From NCBI RefSeq assembly GCF_002288385.1, contig NZ_CP016783.1:806001-870000 (forward strand): 64,000 bases of DNA, read 5' to 3'. Positions 1 through 6,743 of this stretch are shown one piece after another. The notes under the pieces are model-generated. The model was not told the DNA's origin, made no database searches, and saw only the letters and a list, made by a program, of their open reading frames with translations. Every line of letters begins with the position of its first letter. The first letter of the stretch is position 1. A program made the position numbers and the translations under genes. This DNA is from Candidatus Planktophila lacus (lineage in GTDB: Bacteria; Actinomycetota; Actinomycetes; Nanopelagicales; Nanopelagicaceae).

Positions 1-624
1 ACTGATCTGGCTCTGGCTCTTGGCGTGTTCGCACTTTTAGGAAAGAGTGCCAACCCTGCAGTTCGGATATTTCTCTTAACGCTGGCGGTTGCCGATGATC
101 TGTTCTCACTTATCGTGCTCGCTATTTTCTATGGAGATCAACTGGACATGGCGCACAGTGCATCGACTTTGGGGGCAGCAGCCCTAGGCGCTAGCCTCGC
201 AATAATTCCGAAATTTCCAGTTAAGCAAGTTGTCGCAATTCTCTCGCCACTTTGTACATTCTTTGTAATCCCCGTTTATGTCATCGCTAAATTAAGCCAA
301 GGAATCTCAATGGATTCCATTACCTCTGAGACCGCGATTTCATTAACAATTGCACGCGTAATCGGCAAGATACTCGGCATAACCCTTTTCGCATGGTTAG
401 CCATTACGCTAAATATCGTTCGGCTTCCTAGCGCTTTGAAATTATCTGAAATAGCTGGAGTTGGAGCATTGGCTGGCATGGGTTTAACCGTCGCACTTGT
501 CATCTCTGAAGTTGCCGTTGAAAGCAAAGAAATTCAAGGCGATGTCAAGACAGGATTAATTATCTCAGCGTTAATCTCTGGAATGGTTGGTTATATATGG
601 CTCAAAAAGCCTCTCGCGCTTTAA
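1..624 (+). CDS. nhaA: Na+/H+ antiporter NhaA, C-terminal part (cut by window start)
   Basis: Inner-membrane antiporter exchanging Na+ for H+. The reading frame is open at base 1, so the N-terminal half lies outside the window. Visible are the TDLALALG segment and the LAVADD segment near bases 78-98. Its paired aspartates match the ion-binding Asp-Asp of the NhaA family. Further hydrophobic helices follow to the stop. The product is 207 residues here, about half a normal NhaA. The last 23 bases overlap the convergent NCS1 permease gene. The family is clear from the motif; the sodium-stress role is inferred from the family. Confidence 0.9.
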   Translation, partial: TDLALALGVFALLGKSANPAVRIFLLTLAVADDLFSLIVLAIFYGDQLDMAHSASTLGAAALGASLAIIPKFPVKQVVAILSPLCTFFVIPVYVIAKLSQGISMDSITSETAISLTIARVIGKILGITLFAWLAITLNIVRLPSALKLSEIAGVGALAGMGLTVALVISEVAVESKEIQGDVKTGLIISALISGMVGYIWLKKPLAL

Positions 625-2026
625 TTTCTTTTCTCGCTAGTAGGTAATGGCCACCACCACCTATCGCAAGCGCAAGAAGCACGCCCACATTAGCAAAAGC
701 CCAACTACCTTCTTTGCCGCCGATGATAAAGAGCAAGTAACCCTGCCAAGAAAGCCAGCTAGCAAAGGTATTAGTTACGAAACCCCAACCAATAAATGTT
801 CCTATTGCCATGATTGAAAGCGACCTCTTATTCCAAGAGCCGTAGCGGCCACTTTCGCTGTAAAGATCTTCCTCCGAATATGCGTGTTTACGAAGAAGCA
901 CATCAGTTACAAAGATCGCTGACCAAGTAGCGATTGGAACACCTAAGGTGATTAAAAAACCTTGGAATGGGTAGAAGAAATTATCGGCAATCCAAACAAT
1001 ATAGATCGTGCCAAATAGCATCACCGCACCGTCAATTATCGCTGCGATATGTCTCTTAACCGGAAGACCAATCGAGATAAGAGTTAGCCCCGATGAGTAA
1101 AGGTCGAGAATTGCTCCGCCTACCAATCCGAGGATGGCGATCAAGGCAAAGATAGCTAAATACCAAGTAGGAAGAATTGTGGTTAGCGCACCGATGGGAT
1201 CCATGGCAATTGCCTCATTTAGCTTTGGATCACTGCCGGAAAGTGCGGCGCCATAAATCACCAGAATAATTGGAACGAAAGATGCGCCAAGAACTGTCCA
1301 GCCTACGACAGATTTACTAGAAGTCGTTCTTGGTAAATATCTGGAGTAATCGGCTGCTGCATTAACCCAGCCCAGACCTATGCCAGTTATGCCAAAAATT
1401 AGTGCGCCGATAAATGCTTGAGTGTTGCCTGAAGGAATCGCTGAGACGCTCTCCCAGTTGACTTGATCGATCGTCAGAGCAATATAAATCAGCGTTGCAA
1501 ACACGGTTACGAGAGTTAAATACTTCTGCAGGCGCATGATTACTTTATGGCCGAGTACTCCCCCATAAATAGTTAGTGAAACAGCGAGGGCAAATCCAAT
1601 CACCATTGCTAGATCATGATTGATATGCCCAATTCGGATAAAGATTGTACCGGTGGCAAGAGTTGCAAGAGAGACTAAAACCGTTTCCCAACCAACAAAG
1701 ATTAGGTAGGACAAGAGACCGGGAACGATATTTCCTTTTACTCCGAAGACAGCGCGAGAAAGCACCATTGTTGGCGCACTCGATTTCTTTCCTGCGATTG
1801 AACTAAGCCCCACTAAAAGGAATGAAAGGACTGTGCCAAGTACCGCGGCCAGCGTTGCTTGCCAGAAGGAGATGCCAAATCCCAGGAAGAAGGAGCCGTA
1901 GGAAAGCGCTAATAAAGAGACGTTCGCCCCGCACCACGGCCAGAAGAGAGAGGACGCCTTGCCCGCACGTTCATTCTCGGCGATGACATTTGTTCCATTA
2001 AGTTCTAGTTGCATCTTTTCCTTCAT
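602..2026 (-). CDS. NCS1 family purine/cytosine permease
   Basis: Twelve-helix nucleobase:cation symporter of the NCS1 (PuCC/CodB) family, importing a purine, cytosine or related compound. The 474-residue protein starts with a short hydrophilic tail, then strongly hydrophobic helices with the family's conserved glycine-rich TM1 (SLLALSYGSFFLGFG) and an APTMVLSRAVFG segment as in cytosine permeases. The substrate cannot be told from sequence. An ATG four codons downstream (2014) has AAGGA five bases before it and may be the true start. It overlaps the end of nhaA tail-to-tail. It is one of two nucleobase permeases in the window; the other is the NCS2 type at 6744. Confidence 0.85.
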   Translation of the reverse strand: MKEKMQLELNGTNVIAENERAGKASSLFWPWCGANVSLLALSYGSFFLGFGISFWQATLAAVLGTVLSFLLVGLSSIAGKKSSAPTMVLSRAVFGVKGNIVPGLLSYLIFVGWETVLVSLATLATGTIFIRIGHINHDLAMVIGFALAVSLTIYGGVLGHKVIMRLQKYLTLVTVFATLIYIALTIDQVNWESVSAIPSGNTQAFIGALIFGITGIGLGWVNAAADYSRYLPRTTSSKSVVGWTVLGASFVPIILVIYGAALSGSDPKLNEAIAMDPIGALTTILPTWYLAIFALIAILGLVGGAILDLYSSGLTLISIGLPVKRHIAAIIDGAVMLFGTIYIVWIADNFFYPFQGFLITLGVPIATWSAIFVTDVLLRKHAYSEEDLYSESGRYGSWNKRSLSIMAIGTFIGWGFVTNTFASWLSWQGYLLFIIGGKEGSWAFANVGVLLALAIGGGGHYLLARKEIKAREAF

Positions 2027-2049
2027 CTTTTTTGGTGCAAGTCTAGGGC

Positions 2050-2793
2050 TTACTTCTCTTTACGTTGGTAAGAAGAGAATTCGCCAATTAGCGAAAATCC
2101 AACCTTTTCGTATGCGCGCTTGGCGCTAACGTTTCCAGCGAAGACTCCTAAGCCAACATGTGCAATACCTCTGCTATTTGCAGTTGAGAGCATTCGCGAG
2201 ACAAGTGTCTGGGCCAAACCTTTGGAACGATAATCCGAATGTGTTGCAATAGATGCAAACATCACTTCACCGGTTCGCCATTTCACCAGAGCGCCAGTTG
2301 CTACCAGTTGATCATCTTTGCGAATCGCTCCCCAAAAGAGAACTTCTTCATTTCCTGGCCAAACCGAAGAGTTTGGGGCATGCGCTTCAAGTAGCGCCTT
2401 TACCTCTTCATTGTTCGTCGCTTCGTCGGCACCTTCAAAAATCGCGAATGTATAAGTATCTATTGAGTAGAAATCCCAATCTGCGCGATGGGTAAAGCTA
2501 TCTAAATTGACTTCAATTCCGCGTGATGTCGCTACGCGGTCGCATTCCAGAATTTTTGGATTTCTGCCAAGCGCCATCGCGAAGATAGATCCATCTTCAT
2601 CCCTTACGGAAAAACTTAGATTTTCAGGATCTACAATTGCCTCAATAAATTTGTGCTCTGGTGAATACGTGGTAAAGGTCTCTAAGAATTTAGGCCTACC
2701 TTCCAGAAGTTCAAGTACTTGACGATGGTCTTTAATCGAGGAAGAAGTCAAGAAGAAAATCCGTTGTTCCAGGAACGACCGAGTACTTTTCAA
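2050..2793 (-). CDS. GNAT family N-acetyltransferase
   Basis: Acetyl-CoA-dependent N-acetyltransferase of unknown substrate. The acetyl-CoA-binding motif A (YRSKGLAQTL) lies in the C-terminal third, preceded by the VMFASIATHSDYR strand and followed by the AKRAYEKVGF motif B typical of GNAT folds. The N-terminal half shows no strong motif. The longest frame overlaps the upstream SDR gene by 62 bases. A TTG at 2751 gives a more usual 20-base overlap and may be the real start. It is the last gene of a three-gene operon with the SDR and crotonase genes. Confidence 0.8.
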   Translation of the reverse strand: MKSTRSFLEQRIFFLTSSSIKDHRQVLELLEGRPKFLETFTTYSPEHKFIEAIVDPENLSFSVRDEDGSIFAMALGRNPKILECDRVATSRGIEVNLDSFTHRADWDFYSIDTYTFAIFEGADEATNNEEVKALLEAHAPNSSVWPGNEEVLFWGAIRKDDQLVATGALVKWRTGEVMFASIATHSDYRSKGLAQTLVSRMLSTANSRGIAHVGLGVFAGNVSAKRAYEKVGFSLIGEFSSYQRKEK

Positions 2794-3574
2794 GATCTGT
2801 TACTCCGACAGATGCTAGAACTTCGTCATCTACGAAGAAGTTTCCGGTGCAATCTTTCGATTCGCGATTGAGAATTGCATAGGCCGCATCAGCCAAAATC
2901 TCTGGCGTTCTGCAAGCGGCGGTATCAATTCCAGGAATCATCTGCAAAGCCGCGGTATCAATCGCTGTGCGTGGCCATAAGGCATTTACGGCAATTCCTG
3001 TTTTGCGAAACTCTTCAGACATTCCAAGCACGCACATCGACATGCCGTACTTCGCCATTGTGTATGCCACGTGGTGCTGAAACCACTTCGCCTTCATAGA
3101 AAGCGGCGGAGAGAGCGTGAGAATGTGAGGATTGCGTCCGGCCTTTGCGGATTCACGAAGATGCGGAATTGCAGCCTGAGAAGTCAAGAATGTACCTCGC
3201 ACATTTACGTCAAACATCAAATCAAAACGCTTGGCTGGTGTTGCCTCTGTTGGCGTTAAATTGATGGCGCTTGCGTTATTGATCAAAATATCTATGCCAC
3301 CGAACTCTTGCGCTGCCTGATTTACAGCAGCTGCAATTTGCTCTTCATCTCTTAAATCGCATTGGATCGGTAGCGCCACTCCACCAGCATCACGAATTTC
3401 TTGGGCAGCAGAGTGAATCGTGCCAGGCAGTTTCGGATTAGGTTCAGATGTCTTGGCTGCGATTGCAACAGATGCGCCATCGCGCGCTGCACGTAGGGCT
3501 ATCGCTAGACCGATGCCTCTCGAACCTCCAGTAACAAAGATTCGCTTTCCTGAAAGATCTCCAGAGATTGTCAT
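2732..3574 (-). CDS. Short-chain dehydrogenase, HSDL2-like
   Basis: NAD(P)-dependent oxidoreductase of the SDR superfamily. The Rossmann nucleotide loop TGGSRGIG sits near residues 15-22, NNAS near the middle, and the YTMAK pair supplies the catalytic Tyr and Lys. Segments such as AAKTSEPNPKLPGTI, LTLSPPL and VNALWPRTAI closely follow the hydroxysteroid-dehydrogenase-like 2 subgroup, whose substrates are poorly defined but fatty-acyl-like. The start codon overlaps the crotonase stop as TAATG, implying translational coupling. A role in fatty-acid or side-chain oxidation is inferred from the neighbouring enoyl-CoA hydratase/isomerase gene. Confidence 0.85.
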   Translation of the reverse strand: MTISGDLSGKRIFVTGGSRGIGLAIALRAARDGASVAIAAKTSEPNPKLPGTIHSAAQEIRDAGGVALPIQCDLRDEEQIAAAVNQAAQEFGGIDILINNASAINLTPTEATPAKRFDLMFDVNVRGTFLTSQAAIPHLRESAKAGRNPHILTLSPPLSMKAKWFQHHVAYTMAKYGMSMCVLGMSEEFRKTGIAVNALWPRTAIDTAALQMIPGIDTAACRTPEILADAAYAILNRESKDCTGNFFVDDEVLASVGVTDLEKYSVVPGTTDFLLDFFLD

Positions 3575-4317
3575 TACTTACCCTTCTTAGCCATAAAGTT
3601 CATAAACGCTTCCATCGCTTCTTCGGATTGAAGGGCGAGTGAGAAGAGCTCAAATTCTGCTTTCATAACTGCGGCAACGGCATCGTGCTTGCTCGCCTTC
3701 AAAAGCGCCTTGGTGTTGATCATCGCTTGTGGTGGTTGCTCCGAAATATGAGTTGCGATTTCCAGAGCCTCACGTAAAGGATCAGATGCAATCGATGCAA
3801 CTAGCCCCATCTCTTTCGCGCTATCGGCGTCAAAACTTTCTCCGGTCATAAATATCTTCGCAGCTCTTTGATATCCAACCAAAAGTGGAAAGAGATAACT
3901 TGAGCCCGCTTCTGGAACCAATCCAAGGGATGCAAAAGGCATCGAAAACTTCGCGCTCGGTCCCGCGACTACAACATCGCAATGCAGCAACATCGTCGTT
4001 CCAACTCCAACTGCATTTCCTTTAACAGCGGCAATTAAGGGTTTTGGAAACTCCAAAAGTGAACCAAGAAAACGGGCAACGTCACTATCTTCATTAGTTG
4101 GTGGATTTGCTAAAAAATCTGCGATGTCATTACCTGCAGTGAAATGATCGCCCTCAGAGGTAAGGATTACTGCGCGAACTGCAAAGTCGCCGGCCGCCTC
4201 ATTCAACCCATTTGCAAGCCCCGCATACATCTCCCGAGTGAGCGCATTCATTTTTTCGGCGCGATTGAAGGAGAGAATCTGGATCGCGCCCTCACGGCGG
4301 CTGGTGATCTGCGACAT
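3574..4317 (-). CDS. Enoyl-CoA hydratase/isomerase (crotonase superfamily)
   Basis: Acts on acyl-CoA esters, adding water to or shifting a double bond. The crotonase oxyanion-hole segments are visible: HFTAGNDIADF near residues 58-68 and KGNAVGVGTTMLLHCD near 99-114. The segment LGLVPEAGSSYL resembles delta3,delta2-enoyl-CoA isomerases (ECI/PECI), so an isomerase activity is as likely as a hydratase. Length (247 residues) is normal. First gene of the operon with the SDR and GNAT genes. Its first 184 bases fall inside the 1086-bp duplicated block, so a second 5' fragment exists at 5220-5403; this copy is intact. Confidence 0.88.
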   Translation of the reverse strand: MSQITSRREGAIQILSFNRAEKMNALTREMYAGLANGLNEAAGDFAVRAVILTSEGDHFTAGNDIADFLANPPTNEDSDVARFLGSLLEFPKPLIAAVKGNAVGVGTTMLLHCDVVVAGPSAKFSMPFASLGLVPEAGSSYLFPLLVGYQRAAKIFMTGESFDADSAKEMGLVASIASDPLREALEIATHISEQPPQAMINTKALLKASKHDAVAAVMKAEFELFSLALQSEEAMEAFMNFMAKKGK

Positions 4318-4383
4318 CTGCGCATACTACTGGTTGGTAACCTTCGAGGAAAGGAGGACACTGAAGAAGACGGAGAGGTCAAA

Positions 4384-4704
4384 ATGGCTGCAGATATAAC
4401 GATCACCGCACGTGAACTCAATCCTTTTGAGCAACTGGTACTTGGGTTGCTCTGCGAAGGTAAAACCAATGCCGCTATCGCTCGCGAGACTTCACATACC
4501 GAAAAGGTTGTAGAAAATACAATCAGTCGCGCCGCTAAAGCGTTCAACATAAAGTCCGATGCTGATACAAATATTCGAGTACTTCTAGCACTTGCCTATC
4601 GCACACATTTTGGTGATGCAGCATTAGACCGCCTGGGGATTCCCTGCTCTCACTTAGAAGTTGGAGCCGATGGACAGATGCTTTGCAACAAGATTGTTCA
4701 TTAA
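4384..4704 (+). CDS. Small LuxR-type HTH regulator, copy 1
   Basis: A 106-residue protein whose first 62 residues form a GerE/LuxR-type helix-turn-helix (LNPFEQLVLGLLCEGKTN, then AIARETSHTEKVVENTISR). A short C-terminal part has Cys88-Ser-His and another Cys near residue 101. No receiver or sensor domain is present. The frame stays open upstream to 4144, but that stretch is antisense to the crotonase gene. The ATG at 4384 has GGAG about ten bases before it and begins the conserved part. A hairpin follows at 4724-4760. The next gene encodes a membrane protein that may be its partner or target (inference). Exact copy at 5470. Confidence 0.8.
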   Translation: MAADITITARELNPFEQLVLGLLCEGKTNAAIARETSHTEKVVENTISRAAKAFNIKSDADTNIRVLLALAYRTHFGDAALDRLGIPCSHLEVGADGQMLCNKIVH

Positions 4705-4723
4705 CTAGATCACTCATCTACTG

Positions 4724-4760
4724 GGGCTAGCACTCACCGCAATTGGTGAAGGGCTAGCCC
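4724..4760 (+). terminator. Hairpin after regulator copy 1 (likely terminator)
   Basis: GGGCTAGC at 4724-4731 pairs with GCTAGCCC at 4753-4760, with an inner TCACC/GGTGA stem. The sequence after it is only moderately T-rich, so termination is likely rather than certain. Duplicated at 5810-5846. Confidence 0.6.
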
Positions 4761-4774
4761 TTCGTATTTCATTC

Positions 4775-4790
4775 ATCTTGATATCAAGAT
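4775..4790. promoter_or_regulatory. 16-bp perfect palindrome, operator-like (copy 1)
   Basis: ATCTTGATATCAAGAT is a perfect palindrome lying between the regulator gene and the membrane-protein gene, about 57 bases before the latter's start. It differs by two central bases from the palindrome before acnA at 29776-29793. The shape suits a dimeric MarR- or TetR-type repressor; which protein binds is unknown. Duplicated at 5861-5876. Confidence 0.6.
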
Positions 4791-4846
4791 AAGAGTATTA
4801 ATTGTCTTGCACTCAACTCGTGAGTGTCTAAAAGGGAGAGATTAAG

Positions 4847-5233
4847 ATGAAGAGAAAGAGTTTTGACAGAATTGTTACGGCAGTTGGTTTTGGTTTGGCA
4901 GTTTTCCTACTGATAGCTGCAGGCCTACTTAACTGGGGCGCAGGTTTTGCCTCAGATGCAGTTAGTTCACAGTTAAAGGCGCAAGAGATAACAATTCCTG
5001 CTGTAACTGGTAATCCAGATGAAGCAGCAGATGTGACCGCGTTCTTTAAGGATAACGGCGACAAAGTTTTATCTGATTCCAAGCAAGCGCAAATGTATGC
5101 CGATAATTATCTTGGCTTCCATTTATCAAAAATGCCAACCTATGCTGCAGCATCTAATGCAAGTCGCGCAGCAAACGCAGCGTTGGCGGGTAACCCAACA
5201 GATCCAGATTTGAAAGCGGCTGCAGTGAAATGA
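4847..5233 (+). pseudogene. Truncated copy of small membrane-protein gene
   Basis: The first 124 codons are identical to the gene at 5933. The frame then crosses the duplication joint at 5219/5220, adds Ala-Ala-Val-Lys and stops. The product keeps TM1 (about residues 10-30) and most of the extracytoplasmic loop but loses the two C-terminal membrane segments. The ribosome site (GGGAGAG before the ATG) and the upstream palindrome are retained, so a 128-residue fragment might still be made. Probably non-functional. Confidence 0.8.
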
Positions 5234-5403
5234 TCGCCCTCAGAGGTAAGGATTACTGCGCGAACTGCAAAGTCGCCGGCCGCCTCATTCAACCCATTTG
5301 CAAGCCCCGCATACATCTCCCGAGTGAGCGCATTCATTTTTTCGGCGCGATTGAAGGAGAGAATCTGGATCGCGCCCTCACGGCGGCTGGTGATCTGCGA
5401 CAT
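5220..5403 (-). pseudogene. 5' fragment of the crotonase gene created by the duplication
   Basis: Carries the start codon and about 60 codons identical to the gene at 3574-4317, up to HFTA. It then runs across the joint into antisense of the membrane-protein gene and stops at 5140. The oxyanion-hole and catalytic parts are missing, so this is a dead fragment. Confidence 0.85.
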
Positions 5404-5469
5404 CTGCGCATACTACTGGTTGGTAACCTTCGAGGAAAGGAGGACACTGAAGAAGACGGAGAGGTCAAA

Positions 5470-5790
5470 ATGGCTGCAGATATAACGATCACCGCACGTG
5501 AACTCAATCCTTTTGAGCAACTGGTACTTGGGTTGCTCTGCGAAGGTAAAACCAATGCCGCTATCGCTCGCGAGACTTCACATACCGAAAAGGTTGTAGA
5601 AAATACAATCAGTCGCGCCGCTAAAGCGTTCAACATAAAGTCCGATGCTGATACAAATATTCGAGTACTTCTAGCACTTGCCTATCGCACACATTTTGGT
5701 GATGCAGCATTAGACCGCCTGGGGATTCCCTGCTCTCACTTAGAAGTTGGAGCCGATGGACAGATGCTTTGCAACAAGATTGTTCATTAA
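5470..5790 (+). CDS. Small LuxR-type HTH regulator, copy 2
   Basis: Base-for-base copy of the gene at 4384-4704, with the same ribosome site and the same downstream hairpin (5810-5846). It is the copy followed by an intact membrane-protein gene. Both copies look expressible, so the duplication may double the dose of this 106-residue regulator. Function is otherwise unknown: an HTH domain with a short Cys/His-containing tail and no recognisable sensing domain. Confidence 0.8.
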   Translation: MAADITITARELNPFEQLVLGLLCEGKTNAAIARETSHTEKVVENTISRAAKAFNIKSDADTNIRVLLALAYRTHFGDAALDRLGIPCSHLEVGADGQMLCNKIVH

Positions 5791-5809
5791 CTAGATCACT
5801 CATCTACTG

Positions 5810-5846
5810 GGGCTAGCACTCACCGCAATTGGTGAAGGGCTAGCCC
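5810..5846 (+). terminator. Hairpin after regulator copy 2
   Basis: Same GGGCTAGC/GCTAGCCC stem as at 4724-4760, in the second unit of the tandem duplication. Confidence 0.6.
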
Positions 5847-5860
5847 TTCGTATTTCATTC

Positions 5861-5876
5861 ATCTTGATATCAAGAT
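5861..5876. promoter_or_regulatory. 16-bp perfect palindrome, operator-like (copy 2)
   Basis: Second copy of ATCTTGATATCAAGAT, upstream of the intact membrane-protein gene. A further short inverted repeat (CACTCA/TGAGTG, 5896-5912) lies between it and the ribosome site, so this promoter region may be controlled at two sites (inference). Confidence 0.55.
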
Positions 5877-5932
5877 AAGAGTATTAATTGTCTTGCACTC
5901 AACTCGTGAGTGTCTAAAAGGGAGAGATTAAG

Positions 5933-6514
5933 ATGAAGAGAAAGAGTTTTGACAGAATTGTTACGGCAGTTGGTTTTGGTTTGGCAGTTTTCCTACTGAT
6001 AGCTGCAGGCCTACTTAACTGGGGCGCAGGTTTTGCCTCAGATGCAGTTAGTTCACAGTTAAAGGCGCAAGAGATAACAATTCCTGCTGTAACTGGTAAT
6101 CCAGATGAAGCAGCAGATGTGACCGCGTTCTTTAAGGATAACGGCGACAAAGTTTTATCTGATTCCAAGCAAGCGCAAATGTATGCCGATAATTATCTTG
6201 GCTTCCATTTATCAAAAATGCCAACCTATGCTGCAGCATCTAATGCAAGTCGCGCAGCAAACGCAGCGTTGGCGGGTAACCCAACAGATCCAGATTTGAA
6301 AGCGGAATACGCTGCGAAGATTTCAACCCTAGATACCGTATTTAAGGGAACCGTTCTCCGCGGAACTTTGTTAACTGCTTATGCATTTGGAACTCTCGGA
6401 TACATCGCAGGTATTTCAGCGCTTGTCTCACTTGCCGGAGCGGCAGTTATGTTCTTCCTTTCAGTTCTGGGACTGCTTCATATTCGTCGCACTCCTGAGG
6501 ATGCGACGATTTAG
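5933..6514 (+). CDS. Small three-helix membrane protein (unknown function)
   Basis: A 193-residue protein with one N-terminal membrane segment (about 10-30), a hydrophilic loop of about 110 residues rich in Ala, Asp and Asn, and two closely spaced C-terminal segments (about 141-183). This layout matches a common actinobacterial family of unknown role that is often mislabelled as LigA-like in databases. The strong ribosome site GGGAGAG precedes the ATG. It follows the LuxR-type gene and a palindrome and ends before two hairpins. It may act as a small envelope sensor or stress protein; this is a guess from layout only. Confidence 0.75.
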   Translation: MKRKSFDRIVTAVGFGLAVFLLIAAGLLNWGAGFASDAVSSQLKAQEITIPAVTGNPDEAADVTAFFKDNGDKVLSDSKQAQMYADNYLGFHLSKMPTYAAASNASRAANAALAGNPTDPDLKAEYAAKISTLDTVFKGTVLRGTLLTAYAFGTLGYIAGISALVSLAGAAVMFFLSVLGLLHIRRTPEDATI

Positions 6515-6534
6515 CCCTCAACTCTCCGTGAGGG
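6515..6534 (+). terminator. Short hairpin directly after the membrane-protein stop
   Basis: CCCTCA at 6515-6520 pairs with TGAGGG at 6529-6534 and has no T-run of its own. It lies three bases before the stronger terminator at 6537 and may stabilise the 3' end. Confidence 0.4.
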
Positions 6535-6536
6535 TG

Positions 6537-6581
6537 CCCCTCGTTAGTTCGCCGTAAGGCAGCGCTAGCGAGGGGTTTTTT
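6537..6581 (+). terminator. Rho-independent terminator
   Basis: CCCCTCG at 6537-6543 pairs with CGAGGGG at 6569-6575 and is followed by a run of six T. This is a standard intrinsic terminator ending the membrane-protein transcript before the NCS2 permease leader. Confidence 0.85.
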
Positions 6582-6597
6582 ACGACTCGCCAAGGCT

Positions 6598-6743
6598 TTG
6601 CACGCTAGTAGCGGTGGACGAAGTCGTACCCTTAAACCATTCCCTGGTAGTTCTCAGTAAACACTTCCCCAGCAAAGAGGGCCCACGCTCGGTGGACCTT
6701 CCTTAAGCGCCATTACCGTCTGCGGTAATCGGAAAGGAAGACA
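6598..6743 (+). promoter_or_regulatory. Structured leader with sequestered ribosome site before the NCS2 permease
   Basis: About 145 non-coding bases with several nested hairpins. CTTCCTT at 6698-6704 is complementary to AAGGAAG at 6734-6740, which is the Shine-Dalgarno sequence of the permease. Between them ATTACCG (6712-6718) pairs with CGGTAAT (6723-6729), closing a compact arm. Upstream, CCAC/GTGG around 6683-6695 and ACCA/TGGT around 6637-6650 form further small stems. The layout is that of a cis-acting translational switch. No known purine, xanthine or PyrR-binding consensus was recognised, so the ligand, if any, is unknown. Confidence 0.5.

Larger units (their letters stand above)
4134..6305. 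repeat. Perfect 1086-bp tandem duplication (two units)
   Basis: Unit 1 is 4134-5219 and unit 2 is 5220-6305. Every base compared in the two units agrees at an offset of 1086. The match stops at 4133/5219 (c versus g) and at 5220/6306 (c versus a), so there is no shared microhomology at the new joint. Each unit holds the 5' end of the crotonase gene, the whole small LuxR-type gene, a hairpin, a palindrome, and the first 124 codons of the membrane-protein gene. The outer copies of the crotonase and membrane genes stay intact, and only the regulator is fully doubled. It is either a very recent duplication or an assembly error; sequence alone cannot decide. Confidence 0.97.

Noticed and set aside
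4144-4383. 80-codon N-terminal extension of the LuxR-type regulator
   Set aside because: It is antisense to the crotonase coding sequence. A good ribosome site and the conserved domain both point to the ATG at 4384.
4810-4826. CIRCE-like inverted repeat (CACTC ... GAGTG) before the membrane-protein gene
   Set aside because: Spacing is seven bases, not nine, and the outer TTAG/CTAA arms are incomplete. The downstream gene is not a chaperone. Too weak to call an HrcA site.
6658-6685. PyrR-binding-loop-like sequence in the NCS2 permease leader
   Set aside because: Only scattered matches to the UCC...GAGG loop and no matching stem; not enough to propose PyrR control.
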